Shown one piece after another: positions 9,680 through 18,868 of a DNA stretch of 64,000 nucleotides. Under the pieces are notes generated by a model that saw nothing but the letters and a program-made list of their open reading frames with translations, did no database searches and was not told the origin of the DNA. The DNA comes from Psychrobacter cibarius (lineage in GTDB: Bacteria; Pseudomonadota; Gammaproteobacteria; Pseudomonadales; Moraxellaceae): contig CP131612.1 of the NCBI GenBank assembly GCA_030686115.1, positions 1,116,001 to 1,180,000 of the forward strand, in the 5' to 3' direction. The stretch's first letter is position 1; each line of letters begins with the position of its first letter. The position numbers were made by a program, and so were the translations under genes.

Positions 9680-10594
9680 ATGACTATACCGCCGCCAATA
9701 CTACTGACTATGACACCACAACCAAATGAGCTTGATTATCGAGCCTTTAGCACTTTTGATGTTGCTATTATCCATCATCGTCAAACAGAGCTGATTGAAC
9801 AGATTAGTAATTTATACCCTGATGCTGTTTATACATTAGAACAAGAGTTGCTTAGCTATCATATGATTGATAGTCCAGTCATGATTACCCTAACCTCAGA
9901 CATTATTAATATATTAGAAGCACATCTACAACACTGTGAACTGTTATCTCGTAATAATGGATTGCTTGCACTACTGGACTACACTCCGCCCAATATAAGA
10001 GCGAATAAAACTCGAATTAGTGCCGCAGAGTATCTACCACAGTTACCTGAATGGCAGCAGTCAGACACAACTGACGAAGATGAATGGTTGCTAGACACAG
10101 CACAACTGGCTAAAACATTAGGCCTTAATCAAATCATTCAAAAAGGCCGTCAAAAAAAGCATTTTCGCTACTTAGATTCGCAGGTACTTATTCACCTGTT
10201 ACCGCTGAAACAGCACCACTATATCGCTAATCGCTATGCTTATCCCAAGCGGCTTTGGTTGCCATTAGATAACCACTGGCACAGCTTAGATAATATTCAT
10301 CACTATATCCCTGACCATACGAATTATATTCAACGTCAGTCAAGCTATTGCCCACTGACGCAAAACTGTTTAGATGATATTAGCATCATTAATCGCTTCT
10401 TCGCTAAGAAAGGTATTGAGAGTAGCGATTTGATACTAAACCATTATGGGACATTACTTAGCTGGTTAGACAAAGTGAATACTCAATTAAAAGCTGCCAC
10501 GCATCTGACTAATCCTGTTGACCGTATGACAATGATTAACAGGTGGCTGTATGAGTGCTATGAACAATCTGGTTCAGCAGAAATGGATAGTTAA
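9680..10594 (+). CDS. DUF4123-like T6SS effector adaptor/chaperone
   Basis: A 304-residue soluble protein between vgrG and a VasX-N-type effector, where DUF4123 adaptors (Tap/TEC) normally sit. The central pattern, a predicted helix (LDTAQLAKTLGLNQIIQ) followed by KKHFRYLDSQVLIHLLP, resembles the DUF4123 core in which 'FRyyDPRvL' follows a helix. The N-terminal half is diverged. DUF4123 proteins load a cognate effector onto VgrG. The start is uncertain: there is only a weak ribosome-binding site before ATG 9680, and ATG 9710 is an alternative. Assignment rests on one motif plus context. Confidence 0.62.
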   Translation: MTIPPPILLTMTPQPNELDYRAFSTFDVAIIHHRQTELIEQISNLYPDAVYTLEQELLSYHMIDSPVMITLTSDIINILEAHLQHCELLSRNNGLLALLDYTPPNIRANKTRISAAEYLPQLPEWQQSDTTDEDEWLLDTAQLAKTLGLNQIIQKGRQKKHFRYLDSQVLIHLLPLKQHHYIANRYAYPKRLWLPLDNHWHSLDNIHHYIPDHTNYIQRQSSYCPLTQNCLDDISIINRFFAKKGIESSDLILNHYGTLLSWLDKVNTQLKAATHLTNPVDRMTMINRWLYECYEQSGSAEMDS

Positions 10595-10612
10595 AGGATA
10601 AGGAATAAGGCC

Positions 10613-13225
10613 ATGGCAGAGAGATGTGAGCAGTGTCAAGCGCAGGGGATTACGATATTGCCTGTACGTTGGGGATACCGCTTTAAAGAAAAAGAATTGA
10701 AATCTGTATCGAGATTGCTTCATGAAGGCTATATTTATATTCTTGATAATAATCGAGAGTGGTATGGATTTGTTGTCACACAAGGTCGCTATTTAAAAAG
10801 TTTTACGGTGACTGGTATATCAGGTATGCCGCCATATTCAAATGAGCCAGACTTGCCATATGCAGACTCAACATGCTTGGCAGGGAGTAACTGTCAAGCA
10901 TTAAACAGCTTTATCCGTATTCCCAATCCAAACAAAGATATCGACACATTATGGGTCGCTTATAGCCCTGTTAAATGGACGAAAGCAGTCATTGAAAGAC
11001 ATCAAAATAATACTGATGGCGCTAAAACTAACAATATGATTGAAGTACCTGTATCTGTCACCCAGTCAAGTAGTAAATCATCTTTAGAACTTAGTGAATC
11101 ACAAAATGGCGGAGGCTATAACTTATGGGAGTATGACCCAGATGGGGAAGGAAAAGAGCCAATCACTCAGTATTATGCCACTGAATATTTAAATTATATC
11201 AATCCGTTCACTAAACAGCCTTATGCTCCAGATAAATCACATGAAAAAAAGAGTCTCACAACTGAATTATCGAAGATAGAAGAAAGTGGAAATCGTGTTT
11301 TGAATGTTTATTTCAATGACGAAGTTGGAAAGCTAATTGATTTAAATGAAATGATGCTGAATATTGAAGATTACTATGACTCAAAATTATTAAAAAGTAT
11401 GTTTACTAATTCATTCGATAAATTAAATCAGAAACAATTAGTTGCCAACACCATACTTGATATAGAAAAACAAATAAAAGCTAATGCTCCAGCATATGTT
11501 GCCAAGCAGAAATCTGAAGCGTTGAGGAAACCTTATGGTTCTGATGCAACTTTATTGAGCTCTAGAGAGGATTTGATAAGAGGTTATTATAAAAGAAACT
11601 GGGAAAATGGATTCAAAGATTCAATAAGATATGATGAAATGTTGAAATGGCTATCTTTTTATAGTTCAACTCAGGCTAGCAATAATGAAGAAAGAAAAAA
11701 GCAATTAGCAATGATAGTTGAAAGATATAACAACATGTGGTTTTCAGAATATTTAAATAATGAAATGACTTATAATTTTGATAATACTGATACTGATAGT
11801 TGTGCCAGCTATACGCTTACCGTACAAAATTTTGTTGGTTCAACAGCTAAGTACTCGGAAGTAGCAAAAAGTTATATGTATATGTTGTCACTATATTCGC
11901 TCCTAGAACCTTACAATTATCTAGGGCGCGCCTGCTGTTTTAATAATGAAACCATTATTAGTGAAGTAGAGTCTATCTCTACTAGTAATGGTATGACTAT
12001 TGACGGTATTGTCACTTTGTCATGGTCTGCTGCTGCAGGTGAAGTACTATCAAAGATAAAAAATCAATATCTAGAAAAAATAAAAATGTCTGGTACTACT
12101 ATCACCCTAGAAAATCTTATTTTTGATCCATATCTCTATATTCGTAAAAAGGGCATTGAGAGAAAAGCAACCAGTACTTCATACCCTAACATACGGCTTG
12201 GACGCAGTGATTTATTAATGAGTATATTTACTAGAAGGCCTTTGTCTGTAGTTACTGTTGAGGGCAACATTAGAGATATTACTAAAGGTGTTTATGGACT
12301 ATTGAAAACAGAGTTGAGCAAAAATGGAGGTAGTCAATTAAGTAACAATAAACTTAAAGATGCCGCTTCACAGTTTGTCGATCAAATGAAAAGTGAAGGA
12401 ATTGATGTAGATAAAAATATATCTACTAAAGTGACCGCATTTGTGAGTATAGATGCTTTGACTAGTGCTAACGATGCTAAAAGTTCAGCAGGTATAGCAA
12501 AGTCTATGTTGACTGACCGAAGACTACAGTTTGAGGAGTTTAAAAGCTTCTATAAAAACCAAGCAGCTCAGTCAGGTGTTGGTAATTTTGGCGGTGTACT
12601 ACAAGTATTGTCTTGTTTGAGTTTGTTCAAAGGCGTTATAGAGTCTGCCGGTACTGATGCAAAAGAGCCTTTACATAAGTTCGGTGGTAGTATAGCGATA
12701 CTTGCAGGCGGTGTGGTACAGCATAGAGCTGATGTTGTTGGCTTAAGAAGAGAGCTTTATGGGGCAGTACCAACTGATAGCTCTCATAGACAGCTTAAAT
12801 TGGCTAGAATGTTAGAAGGTACTGAAGTTGCGTACTCAAGTCTAAAAGCAGGTGCTAGGGGGCTCAATATAGGTGGGGCTGCCGTTTTTGCTTATTATGA
12901 TTATCAAGCAGCTCAGGAGAATTATGCTAATGATGATGTCGTAATGGGAACACTATATTTAACGTCTGCTGGTTCGGGCGTTATATCAACTACTTTGCTC
13001 GTATTTGGCGTTAGTGGCTCATGGGTACCTATAGCTGGATGGGTCATTTTGGGTGTATCTATTGTCGCTGGTTTGGCTATCATGTGGTTCCAAAAAACAC
13101 CACTAGAAAAATGGGTCAAGTATGGTACTTGGGGTATAGATTCTAATGAGTGGTCATTAGATTTTGAGAAGGCACAGCTGGAAAAAGCTTCTGAAGGCAT
13201 AGAAATTGACATTAAGGACAACTAA
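10613..13225 (+). CDS. T6SS effector with VasX-type N-terminal domain and C-terminal membrane helices
   Basis: An 870-residue protein. The N-terminus CEQCQAQGITILPVRWGY, then LLHEGYIYILDN, WYGFVVTQGRYL and later DTLWVAYSPVKWTKAVIERH, follows the 'toxin VasX N-terminal region' pattern of T6SS cargo effectors. The middle is Lys/Asn/Ser-rich and recognisable only as a long helical region. The C-terminal third has several hydrophobic stretches (residues ~660-680, 690-702, 747-762, 778-800 and 801-826). The last two could form a hairpin, as in VasX-like or colicin-like pore formers. A clear ribosome-binding site (AAGGA) precedes ATG 10613. The central part (11250-12150) is visibly more AT-rich than vgrG, suggesting separate acquisition. 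Killing activity and pore formation are inferred. Confidence 0.78.
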   Translation: MAERCEQCQAQGITILPVRWGYRFKEKELKSVSRLLHEGYIYILDNNREWYGFVVTQGRYLKSFTVTGISGMPPYSNEPDLPYADSTCLAGSNCQALNSFIRIPNPNKDIDTLWVAYSPVKWTKAVIERHQNNTDGAKTNNMIEVPVSVTQSSSKSSLELSESQNGGGYNLWEYDPDGEGKEPITQYYATEYLNYINPFTKQPYAPDKSHEKKSLTTELSKIEESGNRVLNVYFNDEVGKLIDLNEMMLNIEDYYDSKLLKSMFTNSFDKLNQKQLVANTILDIEKQIKANAPAYVAKQKSEALRKPYGSDATLLSSREDLIRGYYKRNWENGFKDSIRYDEMLKWLSFYSSTQASNNEERKKQLAMIVERYNNMWFSEYLNNEMTYNFDNTDTDSCASYTLTVQNFVGSTAKYSEVAKSYMYMLSLYSLLEPYNYLGRACCFNNETIISEVESISTSNGMTIDGIVTLSWSAAAGEVLSKIKNQYLEKIKMSGTTITLENLIFDPYLYIRKKGIERKATSTSYPNIRLGRSDLLMSIFTRRPLSVVTVEGNIRDITKGVYGLLKTELSKNGGSQLSNNKLKDAASQFVDQMKSEGIDVDKNISTKVTAFVSIDALTSANDAKSSAGIAKSMLTDRRLQFEEFKSFYKNQAAQSGVGNFGGVLQVLSCLSLFKGVIESAGTDAKEPLHKFGGSIAILAGGVVQHRADVVGLRRELYGAVPTDSSHRQLKLARMLEGTEVAYSSLKAGARGLNIGGAAVFAYYDYQAAQENYANDDVVMGTLYLTSAGSGVISTTLLVFGVSGSWVPIAGWVILGVSIVAGLAIMWFQKTPLEKWVKYGTWGIDSNEWSLDFEKAQLEKASEGIEIDIKDN

Positions 13226-13227
13226 AA

Positions 13228-14430
13228 ATGAGTGGATTCGTTGTAGACATGGAAGGGCGGTTTCGACTGACAAAGAAACCGCCATTTTTGACCCCAGGTT
13301 ATCAAGCGGTAGGGCAGAAGCTTGCAGACGTTAAAGGCATCCATGAGACAGTGCCTTTGGATAAATATAAAAACTATGATGTGCCATTGCACCCTCAACA
13401 AACGGTGGTACAGTTTAACTCGACTTATCTTGAGACTACAGGGCGCAATGAAAGACGACGTGGTGATGCGGTAGGATGGGGATTATGTTTAGGGTTTGTG
13501 GGGCTATCTGTGAGTAATGGTATCCTCTATCTGATTGTAAAATCCACAATAGATTTTGACATCGTATTTCTTAGTATTGGTCTTATTCTCGCTTTTTCTA
13601 TGATTCTATTCTTCGCTCCATTAATCAATGTGCTCTCAACCGAACTATTTACCACATGGCATTATCCCATCCGTTTTAATCGTAAAACCCGTAAGGTCTA
13701 TGTCCGTCAATACAATCGTAAAGTAGAAGTATATAACTGGGATGACTTAACTTTTTTTATTGCCTATATCAATGAAGATAGAGACATCAGAGCCGTGACC
13801 TTTGATAAAAACGGCGAAACCATTACGGGTATGTTTGCACTTGCCTTTCAAAACAATGTCTTTGATAAAAGTTTAATCAGTTATTTTGAGTTTATCCGTC
13901 GTTATATGGAAGGTGACGATCAGCAACTAAAAGAAGTCAAAGAGGCCATACGTTACATCTATCCCATACATAAGAAACGTGAAACCCCGCTGATGTCATT
14001 TAAGCGTTTGATATTGAACGTAGTACATTACTCTCACGAAAACATGGAGTACCCTGAACGAACTTTTAGGTTTTACCCAGTGACAATAGTTATTCTACCT
14101 TTATTAGCTCTGCGTTATGTTGGCCGTGTGATCTCAATGCTGACCAGCTACCGCCATCAGTTTAGCAAAGCTATTGAAGCGGAATGTCAGATTGATCCCA
14201 ATGACCCTTATGATTTAAACAAACATTTACCAGAGGGCAACCTTGAACAGAATAACCAGCCTATTTGGAAGACCATTGTTTACAGTGTAGGTATTATTAT
14301 TGCTACTATTATCATGCTGTTTATCGGTGCATTTATTATAGACATGATAGGCGCGGCAAGACCACATGGTGACTATCCGAGCATGGTCGATAAACTCTGG
14401 TATGTGATTGGTTTGGGGTGGTTGTCTTAA
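13228..14430 (+). CDS. DUF6708-like membrane protein, candidate immunity protein 1
   Basis: A 400-residue membrane protein beginning two bases after the effector stop. Hydrophobic segments lie near residues 85-105 and 112-140, then around 285-300, and a pair at the C-terminus (~345-365). A soluble segment between them carries YPIRFNRKTRKVYV and FIRRYMEG, a DUF6708-like pattern. The same pattern, in weaker form, is in the next two genes (FIRTYMEG, FIRTYMER). A membrane protein coupled directly to a putative pore-forming effector is the expected arrangement for an immunity protein acting in the inner membrane. Function is inferred from position and topology. Confidence 0.65.
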   Translation: MSGFVVDMEGRFRLTKKPPFLTPGYQAVGQKLADVKGIHETVPLDKYKNYDVPLHPQQTVVQFNSTYLETTGRNERRRGDAVGWGLCLGFVGLSVSNGILYLIVKSTIDFDIVFLSIGLILAFSMILFFAPLINVLSTELFTTWHYPIRFNRKTRKVYVRQYNRKVEVYNWDDLTFFIAYINEDRDIRAVTFDKNGETITGMFALAFQNNVFDKSLISYFEFIRRYMEGDDQQLKEVKEAIRYIYPIHKKRETPLMSFKRLILNVVHYSHENMEYPERTFRFYPVTIVILPLLALRYVGRVISMLTSYRHQFSKAIEAECQIDPNDPYDLNKHLPEGNLEQNNQPIWKTIVYSVGIIIATIIMLFIGAFIIDMIGAARPHGDYPSMVDKLWYVIGLGWLS

Positions 14431-14497
14431 TAAATCATTGGCTACCTTTTTATTACTGTATGTGATTGCTTAGATAAAAGTAATTAGGGATAATAAC

Positions 14498-15559
14498 ATG
14501 CAACTACGCGATGATTTCGCTACCCACCTTAGTAAGCTTCACAATCCTATTGACCGTCCTTATACCGCCAGTATAGACAAAAGCTTATTAAAGAGCACTG
14601 AAGAGATTGAACATCTTAACAAAGAAATTCATGATGTTAATCCTGATTACTTAACCTTCCTACCCGCATACTTCTGGGTGTTTTATTTTGCTGTTGGCTG
14701 GGTTTATTTTTCTTCATTTTGGTTAGGTAATTATTTTCTTCAAGATATTGGAGAGGTTGTCTTTATAGATGGTGAATTTAGTATTTTTGATATAGTATTC
14801 AGCTTCTTATGGATTGTTGTATTTGGTACGCCACTAATTTTATTTCTCTATCAACTCATCAGAAAGCGCTTCATTCGTACCCAGTACTACTTTTTAAAAA
14901 AAGAACAGAAAATAGCTTATTATTACCGTCCATTATGGAATTTTAGACAGCCTTATGCGCTTAAGATAGTCGACTATAAAGATGTGCATCCAGACTTACA
15001 TCAAGACCCATATAATCGAGCCTACACACCGCTTAATCTGTATGTCGCTGATCCTGAGACAGGCGATATCACCCATCATCTCAAGCTAGAAGATTACAGA
15101 GTAAACCCACGCGTACAATGGGCGTTTATTCGTACTTACATGGAAGGCCCTGCGGATGATCTGCCAATAGACGCTCAGTTCTGTGAGGCTTATCCAGCTG
15201 ATACAAGTGGTTCACTATTTGCCTACGCTGATATTGTCTTTCGCAAAAACGGTATACTGCCGAGTGATCATTCTGGCGGTGGTCAGATCATGCTCTTTAT
15301 AATAGGCTCAATAATAGCTTTAGGTAATCTATTTCAGGCTAATCATTACCAATGTACCAAGCGAGCCATCTTACATCCTGACGTGCAAAAGCTTTTGACA
15401 TGGAACGGTCAAAACAACCCGTACCCCATTCAGCTTATAACTGATGAAGCCAAATTAGCTTTTGACGGTAGAAATTGGGAAGTTAATGTCAGATGGGTGT
15501 GTATCATACTCATTAACGTTGGTTTATTTGTATGGGCGGTGGTGGCTTATAATAGCTAG
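14498..15559 (+). CDS. DUF6708-like membrane protein, candidate immunity protein 2
   Basis: A 353-residue membrane protein with segments near residues 55-75, 90-120, about 258-280 and the C-terminal ~25 residues. It shares EIHDVNPDYLTFLPAYFW, FIRTYMEGPADDLPID and a C-terminal LTWNGQNNPYPI pattern with the next gene, and the FIRxYMEG motif with the previous one. ATG 14498 is preceded by an AGGGATAA-type ribosome-binding site. It is probably a duplicated, diverged immunity gene kept against related effector variants. Direct evidence for immunity is absent. Confidence 0.6.
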   Translation: MQLRDDFATHLSKLHNPIDRPYTASIDKSLLKSTEEIEHLNKEIHDVNPDYLTFLPAYFWVFYFAVGWVYFSSFWLGNYFLQDIGEVVFIDGEFSIFDIVFSFLWIVVFGTPLILFLYQLIRKRFIRTQYYFLKKEQKIAYYYRPLWNFRQPYALKIVDYKDVHPDLHQDPYNRAYTPLNLYVADPETGDITHHLKLEDYRVNPRVQWAFIRTYMEGPADDLPIDAQFCEAYPADTSGSLFAYADIVFRKNGILPSDHSGGGQIMLFIIGSIIALGNLFQANHYQCTKRAILHPDVQKLLTWNGQNNPYPIQLITDEAKLAFDGRNWEVNVRWVCIILINVGLFVWAVVAYNS

Positions 15560-15593
15560 CAAAAATTAGCATATATTTAAGTTGAGTTCTATT

Positions 15594-16655
15594 ATGTTCC
15601 TACCACTTCCACCTAAGCCCCCAGTGTTCAAAATAATCAGTCGCCCCTATGAAGGTAAGATATCCAGCTTTAAAGAAAAAAATGACAGTATTGATAGACT
15701 AAGTAATCTTATTCATGAGGTCAACCCAGATTATTTACTGTTTCATCCAGTGATTAATTCTATTCAAAATGTATGGCTTTTAGCTTCTTATGGGTCATTA
15801 TGGTTGTTTGGTCAGTTTTTATTTTTATTTTTATATGTAGTTCTTAAATATTTTTTTATTGAAGAGTTTGAGCTAATAGTTTTATTTCCAATTATTATGC
15901 TTATAATATTCCTAACAATGCTTGGCTTTTCACCATATTTAACTCTAAAGCAACTAAAAAGAAAGCAATCTCGATACCACAAAATCTTACTACTAAAAAA
16001 TACCCAGCAGATTGCTTACTACGAGCATAATCGCAAGCAAGCCCCTATTTTTCATCTGATTAATTATAAAGATATCACAGCCTCTATAAGGCGTAATGAA
16101 GGTTTGGTGTATGAAGTACTGAATCTACATGTAATAGATAAGGCAACAAGAGAACCAAGCTTATCTATTAACTGTGAAGATATGCAGCTAAACCCCTATG
16201 ACCAATGGACCTTTATCCGCACCTACATGGAGCGTCCAGCCGATGACTTACCGCTTGATCCTCGATATGCCCACGCCTGTCCCACCGATATCAGTACCTC
16301 ACTGCTTGCCTGTGCTGATATCGCTCAAGAGAAGAAAAACAAGGGCTTAACAGGACTACGCCATGAAGTGACAGTTATGGGATGGTTGCGAGCCTGTACA
16401 GTTAGCTTTTTAGACCTTGCCGAAGGTAATATCTATCAATCAAGCGCCAATCCTGCTTTGCATCCTGAAGTGCAGCGACGGCTCATGTGGGATGGCATAA
16501 ACAATCCGTATAACATCTTGCCTGTCACCGCAGAGCGCCAAGCCGCATTTGCAAACCAAAATCAAGCCTTTAAGCGGAAATGGTATTCAGGCATTGCTGT
16601 GAATGCAACGTGGTTTATCGGTTCGATACTGTATGTGATGCTGGTGATTGCTTAG
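15594..16655 (+). CDS. DUF6708-like membrane protein, candidate immunity protein 3
   Basis: About 353 residues from the ATG at 15594; a TTG at 15582 in the same frame is an alternative, and neither has a strong ribosome-binding site (a GAG lies seven bases before the ATG). It is paralogous to the preceding gene: LIHEVNPDYLLFHPV, FIRTYMERPADDLPLD and LMWDGINNPYNI align with their counterparts there. It has a pair of hydrophobic segments (~60-120) and one at the C-terminus. It is the third member of the tandem array behind the effector. Confidence 0.58.
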   Translation: MFLPLPPKPPVFKIISRPYEGKISSFKEKNDSIDRLSNLIHEVNPDYLLFHPVINSIQNVWLLASYGSLWLFGQFLFLFLYVVLKYFFIEEFELIVLFPIIMLIIFLTMLGFSPYLTLKQLKRKQSRYHKILLLKNTQQIAYYEHNRKQAPIFHLINYKDITASIRRNEGLVYEVLNLHVIDKATREPSLSINCEDMQLNPYDQWTFIRTYMERPADDLPLDPRYAHACPTDISTSLLACADIAQEKKNKGLTGLRHEVTVMGWLRACTVSFLDLAEGNIYQSSANPALHPEVQRRLMWDGINNPYNILPVTAERQAAFANQNQAFKRKWYSGIAVNATWFIGSILYVMLVIA

Positions 16656-16705
16656 ATAAAAACTTATCAGCTAACATCAATTAAACAGTATGAGAACCAC
16701 TAAAA

Positions 16706-17686
16706 ATGAACAACTACATCATCAGACCGCAAGAGATTTATTTATTAGAGCGTTACAGCTCACCCGCCTACTTTAAAGAGATGCGTGATGCTTTTGCGAA
16801 TATGCTAGAAGCTGCTGAATATGCGCTAGAGCTATTTGTCAATGATTTGCCGTTTGATTACCGTACGCGTCCTATCAATAGACAGCCTGATATCGTTTGG
16901 GGTGAGCGGGTATTACCGAATTTACGTGATACTTTAGATAGTCTCAATGTTGGCTATCAAGAGCTTTTAAAAGGGGATCTAGCGGCAATAAGATATGGCG
17001 GTAATGTACAAAGTGATTTTCGCGCTATCAGTACGGATTATGATTTCGACTGGATGCCAAAGCAGCAACAACTGGATTATGAAAAATGGCGGAGAGAGGC
17101 AAGCTTACGCGCTTTTAACATGGGAATAACCAGTTATTTTGGTTGGTGTTTATACGACTTAATAGAAAATTATAGCATTGAATCAAGAGGAGCGCTTAAT
17201 GCGCCTGAATCATGGCCTATCTATAGTCTCAATCAACAATATAGCGTTAAGGTAGATGAGGTCGTCCCTGTCGCTGGCATTTATGTACCAAATCGAGCAG
17301 ATGCCAGTGCTCAAGTGCTATTAGATGGCATGTTAGCGAATGAAGCTAATGTCGGTTATGACCCTGATACGACACATGCTGTCGGTAGAGCTCCTGTTAC
17401 TTGGATGCTCGTTGAGCGTATCGCGGGTAGTGGTGGTGGCAGTAGTAGTGTAGTATCGGAATCTTCACGTTGTGAAGCAGACCATCCTTGTCCGCAGACA
17501 GGATATTGGTGGTCACCTGCCAGTCAGGAGTTGCAGCATTTTCAAGCAGAAGACATCATGCCAGACATGACTAAAGGAAGGTGGGAAACCATTTGGTATT
17601 TTAACGCAACCAACCCGATGACTATTCAACCTACCACGAGTTATATAAAAAGGAAAAGAGCCAGGCGACCTAAAGCTTATAAATGA
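16706..17686 (+). CDS. Imm71/Imm72-like immunity-type protein
   Basis: A 326-residue soluble protein. The C-terminal half has VVPVAGIYVPNR, then CEADHPCPQTGYWWSPA followed by FQAEDIMPDM. This resembles the C-terminal signature of Imm71/Imm72-type immunity proteins, where a 'GxPCPrsGyWftPA' segment is followed by a 'F..GE.MP' segment. The N-terminal half is helical and has no recognised motif. It is the last gene of the T6SS module and may protect against a different effector from the membrane proteins upstream, or be an orphan. It ends in a basic tail (KRKRARRPK). Family assignment is from memory of the motif only. Confidence 0.5.
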   Translation: MNNYIIRPQEIYLLERYSSPAYFKEMRDAFANMLEAAEYALELFVNDLPFDYRTRPINRQPDIVWGERVLPNLRDTLDSLNVGYQELLKGDLAAIRYGGNVQSDFRAISTDYDFDWMPKQQQLDYEKWRREASLRAFNMGITSYFGWCLYDLIENYSIESRGALNAPESWPIYSLNQQYSVKVDEVVPVAGIYVPNRADASAQVLLDGMLANEANVGYDPDTTHAVGRAPVTWMLVERIAGSGGGSSSVVSESSRCEADHPCPQTGYWWSPASQELQHFQAEDIMPDMTKGRWETIWYFNATNPMTIQPTTSYIKRKRARRPKAYK

Positions 17687-18150
17687 CACAATGGAAATGC
17701 GTATTTAAATAACTATGTTAAATATACTTTTTTTACTACAGTCATCGTCGATATATCGATTCTGCTGTTTGTTAAACAAAACTGTGGAGCCACTATCTAT
17801 GAGCAATTATTAAAGGCTATCTTTATGCAGGCACTGCGTTTATTTATGCTCACGGATTCCAAATTAATGCTTGCGCTGGCTAGTGTCACCAATAGGCCGT
17901 TAAGTACTATGAAAGTGGCTGCTTTTTTTATCATGTTAGGGTCGTTCTATCTATTTTTTATTACGACACAAGGTTTGCCTTTTCAGAATAGGATAACAGG
18001 ATGTGGCTAACTATTGATTATATACAATTGATATAGCTTATTACCCTAAACGTGAGAAGGACGTTTAACAGTAAAGCTAGCAGTTCATTACTAGTAAATT
18101 GTCTAAATAGTGGAAAAAATTTAGTTTAATAAGAGAAAGTGCACAATAAG
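17687..18150. other. Spacer after T6SS module
   Basis: About 460 AT-rich bases between the last immunity-type gene and the tRNA-Leu terminator. Apart from the small doubtful reading frame at 17825 I see no gene, repeat or integrase. No strong terminator is visible after 17686. Confidence 0.5.
17825..18010 (+). CDS. Small hypothetical membrane protein (uncertain)
   Basis: A 61-codon reading frame with a plausible ribosome-binding site (AAAGG, eight bases before ATG 17825) and one hydrophobic stretch (VAAFFIMLGSFYLFFITT). I recognise no family. It lies alone in the spacer after the T6SS module and could be a chance frame. Confidence 0.25.
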   Translation: MQALRLFMLTDSKLMLALASVTNRPLSTMKVAAFFIMLGSFYLFFITTQGLPFQNRITGCG

Positions 18151-18183
18151 AAAAAGGCTTCCAATTGCTTGGAAGCCTTTTAA
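18151..18183 (-). terminator. Intrinsic terminator downstream of tRNA-Leu
   Basis: A perfect 12-base stem AAAGGCTTCCAA / TTGGAAGCCTTT with a TTGC loop (18153-18180), flanked by A's on the left and T's on the right, sits six bases beyond the 3' end of the minus-strand tRNA-Leu. It could act in both directions. Confidence 0.85.
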
Positions 18184-18188
18184 TATAA

Positions 18189-18275
18189 TGGTACCCGGAG
18201 CCGGACTTGAACCGGCACGCTATTACTAGCGAGGGATTTTAAATCCCTTGTGTCTACCAATTTCACCACCCGGGC
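18189..18275 (-). tRNA. tRNA-Leu (anticodon UAA)
   Basis: Read on the minus strand this is an 87-base class II tRNA. The acceptor stem GCCCGGG pairs with TCCGGGT, the 3' CCA is encoded, the anticodon stem GGGAT/ATCCC encloses the TAA anticodon, and there is a variable arm of the Leu type and a T-arm GCCGGTTCAAGTCCGGC. It is 123 bases downstream of tRNA-Cys on the same strand and probably co-transcribed with it. Confidence 0.96.
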
Positions 18276-18398
18276 AAAACTTGTATTATCTAAAAGTAAG
18301 CTTTCTACTTGTTAGATAGTGGTCGCTATTATAAGCATTTATATTAATAAAGCAAGCTAAAATTAATATAATATGAATAAAATTTTAACCTAAATAAT

Positions 18399-18472
18399 TG
18401 GAGGCTGAGGTCGGAATCGAACCGGCGTTAACGGAGTTGCAGTCCGCTGCATGACCACTCTGCCACCCAGCC
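18399..18472 (-). tRNA. tRNA-Cys (anticodon GCA)
   Basis: Read on the minus strand this is a 74-base tRNA. The acceptor stem GGCTGGG pairs with CTCAGCC allowing wobble, the discriminator is U73 (typical of tRNA-Cys), the 3' CCA is encoded, and the anticodon loop CTGCAAC has anticodon GCA. The T-arm has one imperfect pair (GCCGG/CCGAC). Confidence 0.95.
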
Positions 18473-18655
18473 AATCAAGGACGCCTATATTAGCAAATAT
18501 AATTTAAATTACAAGTTATTTTTTAGCTAAATGCGAATTATCTACTCAATTCTCCTTATTTGACCATAAATTAATGGCTATTCAAAGTATTAAGAGGTCA
18601 AATTAAGCTATTATCAAGCTTAAAATTAGGAATGGTTCGTCAAAAAACATCATAA

Positions 18656-18709
18656 TTATCAAACACACAACGAAATAATATCTTTATTATTTCGTTGTGT
18701 GTTTGATAA
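18656..18709 (-). terminator. Perfect 25-bp palindrome downstream of fdhD
   Basis: Two exactly complementary 25-base arms (18656-18680 and 18685-18709) flank a TCTT loop. It is about 160 bases beyond the fdhD stop on the minus strand and upstream of tRNA-Cys. It may terminate the fdh transcript, but there is no T-run directly after the stem, and the stem is longer than needed for a terminator. The rest of 18473-18868 is AT-rich and I see no gene in it. Confidence 0.55.
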
Positions 18710-18868
18710 AACGAGATAGGGAATAGATAGTGTTTTAAAAAGGTCTTGTTTGAGCTAAAAAGGAGACCGTTTATTATCGAAAAATCAGCGTTATATGTCT
18801 GTCATTAAAGCGCTGCAAATGAGAGTTTATGAATAAGTGCGCTTAATGAGAGAGTCGAGCATAAAACT

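Noticed and set aside
17687-18500. Genomic island end at tRNA-Leu or tRNA-Cys
   Set aside because: No integrase, attachment-site duplication or insertion sequence is visible; tRNA genes are intact and oriented away.
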